From NCBI GenBank assembly GCA_023381235.1, contig JAMCTV010000058.1, forward strand, positions 1-14,705: 14,705 nucleotides of DNA, given 5' to 3'. The DNA is from Gammaproteobacteria bacterium. GTDB lineage: Bacteria; Pseudomonadota; Gammaproteobacteria; SURF-13. How positions within the stretch are numbered: the stretch's first letter is position 1; every line of letters begins with the position of its first letter. The notes beneath the pieces were generated by a model. The model made no database searches and was not told the DNA's origin. It saw only the letters and a list, made by a program, of their open reading frames with translations. The translations under genes were made by a program, and so were the position numbers. Below are positions 6,473 through 14,705 of this stretch, one piece after another.

Positions 6473-8185
6473 TTACTCATTGGTAACGTTGAATACCTCT
6501 TCCAGACTGGTGATGCCCTGCTTGACCTTCTTCAAACCGGACTCGCGCAGGTTGGCCACCCCCTCGCGTTTGGCCTGCTCGGCGATCTGCAGGGCGTTGG
6601 CGCCTTCCAGAATCAGGCGCTGTATCGCCTCGCTGACGGGCATGACCTGATAAATACCCACGCGCCCCTTATAACCATGGTTACACTGGTCGCAGCCGGC
6701 CGGGCCGTAAAGCACCAAATCCTTGAGGTCCTCTTCCGCGAAGCCGGCCTTGAGCAGTTCATCGCGCGGCATATCCATGGGTTTCCTGCAATGCCTGCAC
6801 AAGCGCCGCCCCAGGCGTTGCGCGATGATGAGGATCACCGCCGAGGCGATGTTGAACGCCGGCACTCCCATGTTGGCAAGGCGCGTGAGCGTGCTGGGCG
6901 CATCGTTGGTATGCAGCGTGGACAGCACCATGTGGCCGGTCTGGGCCGCCTTGACGGCGATATCGGCGGTCTCCAGGTCGCGGATTTCACCCACCATGAC
7001 CACGTCCGGGTCCTGGCGCAAAAATGCGCGCAGCGCGGAGGCGAAGGTCAGGCCCGCCTTGGGGTTGACGTTCACCTGGTTAATGCCGGGCAGGTTGATT
7101 TCCACCGGGTCTTCGGCGGTGGAAATGTTGCGGTCTTCGGTGTTGAGTATGTTGAGCGCGGTATAGAGCGATACCGTTTTACCGCTGCCGGTGGGTCCGG
7201 TAACCAGCACCATGCCGTAGGGGCGGTGGATGGCATCCAGGAACAACTGTTTCTGGTCCGGATCATAGCCCAGGGCATCTATGCCGAGCTTGGCGCTGGA
7301 AGGGTCCAGGATACGCATCACCACCTTTTCGCCGAACAGGGTGGGACAGGTGCTGACGCGGAAATCTATGGCGTGAGTCGGCGAAATCTTCAGCTTCATG
7401 CGCCCGTCCTGCGGCACACGCCGCTCCGAAATATCCAGGCGCGACATCACCTTGAGGCGTGCCGCGATGCGTGGCGCCAGCGCCACCGGCGGCGCTGCCA
7501 CCTCGCCCAGTTCGCCGTCTATGCGGTAGCGCACACGATACTTCTTTTCATACGGCTCAAAATGGATGTCCGAGGCGCTCTTGTTGATGGCGTCGAGCAG
7601 CACCTTGTGGACGAATTTCACTATCGGCGCTTCGTCGCCCGCCGCCCCGGTATCCTCAGGCGCCTCGTCCCCGCTGGTAACCTCCAGGTCCAGGTCGCCA
7701 AGGTCGGTATCCTCCAAGCCCTCCATCGGATTGGCGCGCACCTCCAGAGCCTTTTCGATGACCTTGGTGAGCTTGTCCTCCTCAACCAGTATCGCCTCGG
7801 TGTTGAGGCCGGTATGGAACTTGATCTCGTCCAGCGCCTGCAGGTTGGTCAGGTCGGAAACGGCGATGAACAGGCGGTTGCCGCGTTTGTGCAAGGGCAA
7901 CACGTGATGCTGGCGCATCAGCTTCTCTTCCACCAGCGCAACGGGGGCGTGCTCCAGATTCAGGGCGTTGAGATCAAACAGCGGCAGGCCGAACTCCTGC
8001 GACGCCGCATTGGCGATGGCCGGCGCATCGAGCAACTTCTTCTCCACCAGGTGCGCGACAAAGGAGGTGCGGTTTTTAAGCGCATCCTCATAGGCCGTAA
8101 GCGCCACCTGGTCGGTGAGCAGGTTGTCCAGCACCAGACGCCGCGCGAGTCCGCTCAGCTTGGGTTTGATCCCGGAGACTGCCAT
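6473..8185 (-). CDS. pilB: Type IV pilus extension ATPase PilB
   Basis: 570 residues, full length. PilB is the hexameric cytoplasmic ATPase that powers pilus extension. The N-terminal PilB/GspE domain covers about 1–150. An acidic linker (about 155–185, rich in Asp and Glu) joins it to the motor, which begins at SASDIHFEP (203–211). Walker A GPTGSGKT is at 330–337, the Asp box STAEDPVE at 355–362, Walker B VVMVGEIRD at 395–403 and the His box TGHMVLSTLHTND at 416–428. The tetracysteine zinc site is complete (C463, C466, C498, C501). All catalytic elements are intact. ATG at 8185 has CAGGTA just before it. It is the first gene of the leftward cluster, divergent from dapA. No pilA gene is adjacent, unlike in Pseudomonas. 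Confidence 0.97.
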   Translation of the reverse strand: MAVSGIKPKLSGLARRLVLDNLLTDQVALTAYEDALKNRTSFVAHLVEKKLLDAPAIANAASQEFGLPLFDLNALNLEHAPVALVEEKLMRQHHVLPLHKRGNRLFIAVSDLTNLQALDEIKFHTGLNTEAILVEEDKLTKVIEKALEVRANPMEGLEDTDLGDLDLEVTSGDEAPEDTGAAGDEAPIVKFVHKVLLDAINKSASDIHFEPYEKKYRVRYRIDGELGEVAAPPVALAPRIAARLKVMSRLDISERRVPQDGRMKLKISPTHAIDFRVSTCPTLFGEKVVMRILDPSSAKLGIDALGYDPDQKQLFLDAIHRPYGMVLVTGPTGSGKTVSLYTALNILNTEDRNISTAEDPVEINLPGINQVNVNPKAGLTFASALRAFLRQDPDVVMVGEIRDLETADIAVKAAQTGHMVLSTLHTNDAPSTLTRLANMGVPAFNIASAVILIIAQRLGRRLCRHCRKPMDMPRDELLKAGFAEEDLKDLVLYGPAGCDQCNHGYKGRVGIYQVMPVSEAIQRLILEGANALQIAEQAKREGVANLRESGLKKVKQGITSLEEVFNVTNE

Positions 8186-8223
8186 TACCTGATTACCCCT
8201 GACTTATTGACACACGGTAATTT

Positions 8224-8258
8224 CCAATAGTAGTAGATTCCCAACCAATAGCCAATAG
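8224..8258. repeat. Three direct copies of CCAATAG
   Basis: CCAATAG occurs at 8224–8230, 8245–8251 and 8252–8258 in the pilB–dapA divergent region. The last two are back to back. They overlap the candidate pilB promoter. They could be regulator half-sites or chance; seven bases is short. Confidence 0.35.
8227..8255 (-). promoter_or_regulatory. Candidate sigma-70 promoter for pilB–pilC
   Basis: On the minus strand TTGGCT (8255–8250) is followed after exactly 17 bases by TACTAT (8232–8227). Each box matches 4 of 6 consensus bases. The expected start near 8220 gives a leader of about 35 bases before the pilB ATG. No sigma-54 motif with GG-N10-GC was seen here. Weak but well placed. Confidence 0.3.
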
Positions 8259-8295
8259 AGCACTCCCTGCCGGGTGGCCCGGAGCAACCCGCTCC

Positions 8296-8324
8296 TTGTC
8301 ATCCGCCACAGGGCGCAGTACCAT
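8296..8324 (+). promoter_or_regulatory. Candidate sigma-70 promoter for dapA
   Basis: TTGTCA (8296–8301), a 17-base spacer, then TACCAT (8319–8324), matching 5 and 4 of 6. Transcription would start near 8331, about 20 bases before the dapA ATG. The placement supports the ATG at 8352 over the upstream one at 8274, which would lie before this promoter. Confidence 0.35.
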
Positions 8325-8338
8325 GCCTTTTTGCCCTT

Positions 8339-8342
8339 GGAG
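8339..8342 (+). promoter_or_regulatory. Ribosome binding site that fixes the dapA start
   Basis: GGAG lies 9 bases before ATG 8352. The frame stays open back to an ATG at 8274, but that reading adds 26 residues with no place in the family. Confidence 0.6.
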
Positions 8343-8351
8343 TTGTGCTTC

Positions 8352-9224
8352 ATGTTTCACGGCAGTATGGTGGCCCTGGTCACGCCGATGCGCGCGGACG
8401 GGTCGCTCGACCCGGATAGCCTGTCCCGGCTTATCGAATTCCACATCGAAAACGGCACCGGCGCCATCGTCGTGGTCGGCACCACCGGCGAGTCCGCCAC
8501 GCTGGATATGGAGGAGCATTGCCGGGTGATACGCCAGGCGGTGGAGACGGTGCGCGGACGGGTGCCGGTAATCGCGGGCACCGGGGCCAACGCCACCAGC
8601 GAAGCGATCGAGCTCACCCGCTCGGCCTTGCATTCCGGCGCCGACGCCTGCCTGCTGGTCACGCCTTATTACAACAAGCCCACCCAGGAGGGCCTGTACC
8701 TGCATTACAGGGCCATCGCCGAGGCCGTGCCCATCCCGCAAATCCTGTATAATGTGCCCGGGCGCACCGCCTGCGATCTCCTGCCCGACACCGTGGCGCG
8801 CCTCGCCCCCATCTCCAACATCGTAGGCCTCAAGGAAGCCACCGGCAATATCGCGCGCGCGCACGAGATATTGGAGCGCTGTGGTGATAAAATAGATGTT
8901 TATGCGGGCGATGACGCTACGGCCGTGGAAGTGATGCTGCAAGGCGGCAAGGGCGTAATCTCGGTGACCGCCAACGTCGCGCCCAGGCTGATGAGCGACA
9001 TGTGCAAGGCGGCGCTGCGCGGCGAGCGTACGCAGGCGGAGGCGATCAACCAACGGCTCATGGCGCTGCACCGCGATTTGTTCATCGAGTCCAACCCCAT
9101 CCCGGTCAAGTGGGCGTTGCATGAGATGGGGCTGATCCCGCCCGGCATACGCCTGCCGCTGACTCCCTTGTCGGCAAGCTGCCACGACCGGGTCAGGGCC
9201 GCCATGCAACAGGCAATCAATTAG
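8352..9224 (+). CDS. dapA: 4-hydroxy-tetrahydrodipicolinate synthase (DapA)
   Basis: 290 residues from ATG 8352 (E. coli DapA has 292). It condenses pyruvate with aspartate semialdehyde, the first committed step to diaminopimelate and lysine, in the cytoplasm. The start MFHGSMVALVTPM is the family N-terminus. Residues line up with E. coli numbering: T44 and T45 in VVGTTGES, Y107 in TPYYNKP, Y133 and R138 in LYNVPGRT, and the Schiff-base lysine K161 in IVGLKEATG. All catalytic residues are present. The frame is open upstream to 8274, but the extra residues are unlike the family and start before the likely promoter. dapA followed by bamC is a standard gammaproteobacterial pair. Confidence 0.97.
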   Translation: MFHGSMVALVTPMRADGSLDPDSLSRLIEFHIENGTGAIVVVGTTGESATLDMEEHCRVIRQAVETVRGRVPVIAGTGANATSEAIELTRSALHSGADACLLVTPYYNKPTQEGLYLHYRAIAEAVPIPQILYNVPGRTACDLLPDTVARLAPISNIVGLKEATGNIARAHEILERCGDKIDVYAGDDATAVEVMLQGGKGVISVTANVAPRLMSDMCKAALRGERTQAEAINQRLMALHRDLFIESNPIPVKWALHEMGLIPPGIRLPLTPLSASCHDRVRAAMQQAIN

Positions 9225-9237
9225 AGCTTACCTACCC

Positions 9238-9263
9238 CCCTCTCCCGCGCGAGCGGGAGAGGG
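9238..9263. repeat. GC-rich hairpin (11-bp arms, GCGA loop) between dapA and bamC
   Basis: CCCTCTCCCGC, loop GCGA, then GCGGGAGAGGG. This C/T-rich stem is of a common intergenic hairpin type in Proteobacteria. It follows the dapA stop by 13 bases but has no T run, so it may stabilise or partly terminate the dapA message rather than end it fully. bamC begins 33 bases later. Confidence 0.75.
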
Positions 9264-9296
9264 CTGGGGAGAAGGCTCCTTAAATACAGGTGACGG

Positions 9297-10439
9297 ATGC
9301 AGTTTAAAAAGCAGTTGATACATTGTGGAGTTGTGTTGTTGGCGCTCGCCGCGCTTGGCGGGTGCAAGGCGATCACCGCCAAGCTCGACGAAGTGGACCC
9401 GGAAAAGCGCGTGGAATATAAAAAGAGTTCCTCGCTCCCGCCGCTGGAAATCCCGCCCGACCTCACCAGTTCCACCGTGGATGACACGCTCGCCGTGCCC
9501 GATATCAGCCCCAGCGGCACCGCGACCTATTCCGTGTACAGCGGTGAGCGCAGCGATCCGCAGGTGGCGCAGCGCGAGAACGTATTGCCCGGCCAGGACA
9601 ACGTGCGCGTCGAACGCGACGGCGACAAGCGCTGGCTGGTAATGCAGGGCGAGCCCGATCAATGGTGGCCCAAGGTACGCGAATTCTGGCTGCAAAACGG
9701 TTACCTTATCAAGCAGGAAGACCCGCGCATCGGCATCATGGAGACCGACTGGCTGGAAAACCGCGCCGACATCCCGAAAGACCCGATCCGCTCGGTGCTG
9801 AGCAAGGTATTCGACAATCTTTACTCCGCCGCCACGCGCGACAAGTTCCGCGTGCGCCTGGAACGCGGGCAGGAGGCGGGCGGCACCGAGCTTTTCCTGA
9901 GCCACAGCGGGGTGGAGGAAGTGGTGCAAGGCGAATCCACCATCTGGCAGCCGCGTCCGTCCGATCCGGAGCTGGAAGCGGAGATGATCAACCGCATGAT
10001 TGTGTTTTTCGGCGTGGACGAGAAAAAGGCCAAGACCCTGCTTGCGCGCGAGGCCGAAGCGCCGCGCGCCGCGCTGACCAGGGACGGCAACGGCGGCATC
10101 ACACTGACCCTGCAGGAAGACTTCTCCCGCGCCTGGCGCCGCACCGGGCTGGCGCTGGACCGCATCGGCTTCACGGTGGAGGACCGCGACCGCTCGCGCG
10201 GCCTGTACTTCGTGCGTTACGCCGATCCGCTCAAGGATCAGGAGAAAAAGGAAGGCTTCATGTCCAAGATGAAATTCTGGGACAAGGACGACAAAAAACC
10301 GCCGACCGAACAATATCTGGTCAGCGTGGCGAGCGAATCGGACACCACGCGCATCGCGGTGATCAACCAAGACGGCGCGCGCGATACGTCGGAAACCGCC
10401 GGCCGGATACTGACCCTGCTGCATGAACAGCTAAAGTAA
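9297..10439 (+). CDS. bamC: Outer membrane protein assembly factor BamC (lipoprotein)
   Basis: 380 residues. BamC (formerly NlpB) is a lipoprotein of the BAM complex, which folds beta-barrel proteins into the outer membrane. The signal peptide has a basic start (KK at 4–5), a hydrophobic core and a lipobox LGGC ending in C23, the lipidation site. A disordered segment follows, with the LEIPPDLTS motif seen in BamC N-termini, which contacts BamD in the family. Two helix-grip domains come next, about 105–220 and 255–380, separated by a linker. GDKRWLVMQGEPDQWWPKVREFW is typical. The ATG has AGGTG just upstream. The dapA neighbour supports the call. No inner-membrane retention Asp follows C23 (it is Lys), so outer-membrane sorting is expected. 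Confidence 0.93.
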   Translation: MQFKKQLIHCGVVLLALAALGGCKAITAKLDEVDPEKRVEYKKSSSLPPLEIPPDLTSSTVDDTLAVPDISPSGTATYSVYSGERSDPQVAQRENVLPGQDNVRVERDGDKRWLVMQGEPDQWWPKVREFWLQNGYLIKQEDPRIGIMETDWLENRADIPKDPIRSVLSKVFDNLYSAATRDKFRVRLERGQEAGGTELFLSHSGVEEVVQGESTIWQPRPSDPELEAEMINRMIVFFGVDEKKAKTLLAREAEAPRAALTRDGNGGITLTLQEDFSRAWRRTGLALDRIGFTVEDRDRSRGLYFVRYADPLKDQEKKEGFMSKMKFWDKDDKKPPTEQYLVSVASESDTTRIAVINQDGARDTSETAGRILTLLHEQLK

Positions 10440-10448
10440 GGGCATCGC

Positions 10449-10602
10449 TATACATAGCGTCATAAATCTACTGCGCGTCTTTGATGCGGGTGCGTGCGGT
10501 GCTCGGAATCCGGGGTCGCGTAGCGACAGACGTCTATGTACACTCCGGTTCCTGCGCTCCGCCGCCCCCGCCTGAAAGCCGCTCGCTACGATTTCTGGCG
10601 CT

Positions 10603-10609
<7 letters not shown>
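10449..10609. mobile_element. 161-bp inverted-repeat-bounded element between bamC and purL
   Basis: The left end (10449–10468) and the right end read on the minus strand (10609–10590) agree in 18 of 20 bases: TATACATAGCG, Y, CA, K, AAATC. Inside are smaller dyads: CGCTAT/ATAGCG (10446–10459) and GTCGC/GCGAC (10515–10527). The minus strand carries CGCAGGAACCGGAGTGTACA, a phrase I recall from intergenic repeats of other gammaproteobacteria but cannot verify here. No protein is encoded. It fills the gap from 10 bases after bamC into purL, and its right repeat contains the apparent purL ATG. No clear target duplication is visible. Confidence 0.55.
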
Positions 10610-14557
<3,948 letters not shown>

Positions 14558-14568
<11 letters not shown>

Positions 14569-14605
14569 CCCCCCGCCTTTAGCTTAAAGGGCTCTGGGGT
14601 ACCCC
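14558..14605. terminator. Palindrome cluster at the purL stop, possible bidirectional terminator
   Basis: Three dyads in 48 bases: GGGTTAATTAACCC (14558–14571), which spans the purL stop codon; CCTTTA-GCT-TAAAGG (14576–14590); and GGGGTACCCC (14596–14605). They lie where purL and the toxin gene converge. None has a clear T run, so a terminator role is inferred from position. Confidence 0.3.
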
Positions 14606-14619
14606 AATCTGTTTGGAAA

Positions 14620-14705
14620 TCAAGGCCACTGCCTGGCGTGATGCAATAAACGCAAAATCGTTACCGCGTCGCCACGCACCCAGTATATGGCGATAAAGGG
14701 TGTGC
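14620..14705 (-). CDS. RelE/ParE-family toxin, C-terminal fragment (5' end beyond the window)
   Basis: The minus strand from the window edge encodes 27 residues ending at TGA 14622–14620: TPFIAIYWVRGDAVTILRLL then HHARQWP. This is the ending of ParE/RelE-type toxins, where a final strand pair (F-x-I-x-Y-x-V / V-x-I-L-R-L-L-H) is followed by H-x-A-R-x-W-P. Such toxins act on gyrase (ParE) or on mRNA at the ribosome (RelE), and the ending does not decide which. The rest of the gene, and any antitoxin, would lie to the right of the window. The gene converges on purL with 51 bases between stops. Confidence 0.75.
   Translation of the reverse strand, partial: TPFIAIYWVRGDAVTILRLLHHARQWP

Noticed and set aside
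5223..6650. 475-codon open frame on the plus strand across pilC
   Set aside because: It is antisense to an intact, clearly recognised pilC. The product is rich in His, Arg and Gly with no known domain, as expected for a mirror frame in GC-rich DNA.
6677..8230. 517-codon open frame on the plus strand across pilB
   Set aside because: Antisense to intact pilB, no family resemblance, composition typical of shadow frames.
8224..8258. CRISPR-like array from CCAATAG repeats
   Set aside because: Repeats are only 7 bases, with irregular or no spacing.
8274..8351. Upstream ATG extension of dapA
   Set aside because: It adds 26 residues absent from the family and begins before the candidate promoter; ATG 8352 has a ribosome site and gives the standard N-terminus.
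9228..10424. 398-codon open frame on the minus strand across bamC
   Set aside because: Mirror of bamC codons; bamC itself has a signal peptide, lipobox and family motifs.
10440..10602. Purine riboswitch or PurR operator before purL
   Set aside because: The bases are explained by the inverted-repeat element; no PurR-like palindrome or riboswitch core was seen.

Overview
The window reads as a conserved chromosomal block from a GC-rich gammaproteobacterium. The gene set and order point to this: secA–argJ–mutT-like genes converge on a type IV pilus assembly cluster (pilB, pilC, pilD) linked to coaE, zapD and yacG, and dapA–bamC is a gammaproteobacterial pair. E. coli keeps mutT next to secA, and yacG–zapD–coaE near pilB/pilC homologues. 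As I recall, Pseudomonas keeps argJ and a Nudix–ThiE fusion near secA and pilBCD–coaE–yacG together. The genus cannot be named from this sequence alone.

Layout. Bases 1–2401 (+): the last 50 codons of secA with its zinc-binding tail, then argJ (arginine biosynthesis), then a two-domain Nudix hydrolase/ThiE-like protein. The genes are 10 and 3 bases apart, so probably one operon. Bases 2418–8185 (−): pilB, pilC, pilD, coaE, zapD and yacG, read right to left. They are tightly packed except for a 319-base gap between pilC and pilD. That gap holds a probable miniature transposable element and a perfect 14-bp-arm palindrome that contains promoter-like hexamers on both strands. A degenerate relative of the element's end lies between coaE and zapD. 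Bases 8186–8351 form a divergent promoter region. Bases 8352–14568 (+): dapA (lysine/diaminopimelate pathway), bamC (outer-membrane assembly lipoprotein) and purL (purine synthesis). A GC-rich hairpin separates dapA from bamC, and a 161-bp inverted-repeat-bounded element separates bamC from purL. The element's right terminal repeat contains the apparent purL ATG. At the right edge, converging on purL, is the C-terminus of a RelE/ParE-type toxin (−).

How the parts fit. PilB (extension ATPase), PilC (inner-membrane platform) and PilD (prepilin peptidase/methylase) make the core of a type IV pilus or type II secretion-like machine. No pilin gene is next to them. The other genes are housekeeping: CoaE (last step of CoA synthesis), ZapD (Z-ring bundling), YacG (gyrase inhibitor), DapA, BamC and PurL.

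I found no convincing unknown multi-gene system. The less ordinary content is the three small inverted-repeat elements in intergenic DNA, the Nudix–ThiE fusion whose ThiE half has lost key residues, and the toxin fragment at the edge. Several start codons were set from sequence: TTG for argJ, GTG for the fusion gene, zapD and pilD, an internal ATG for dapA and yacG, and an uncertain start for purL.
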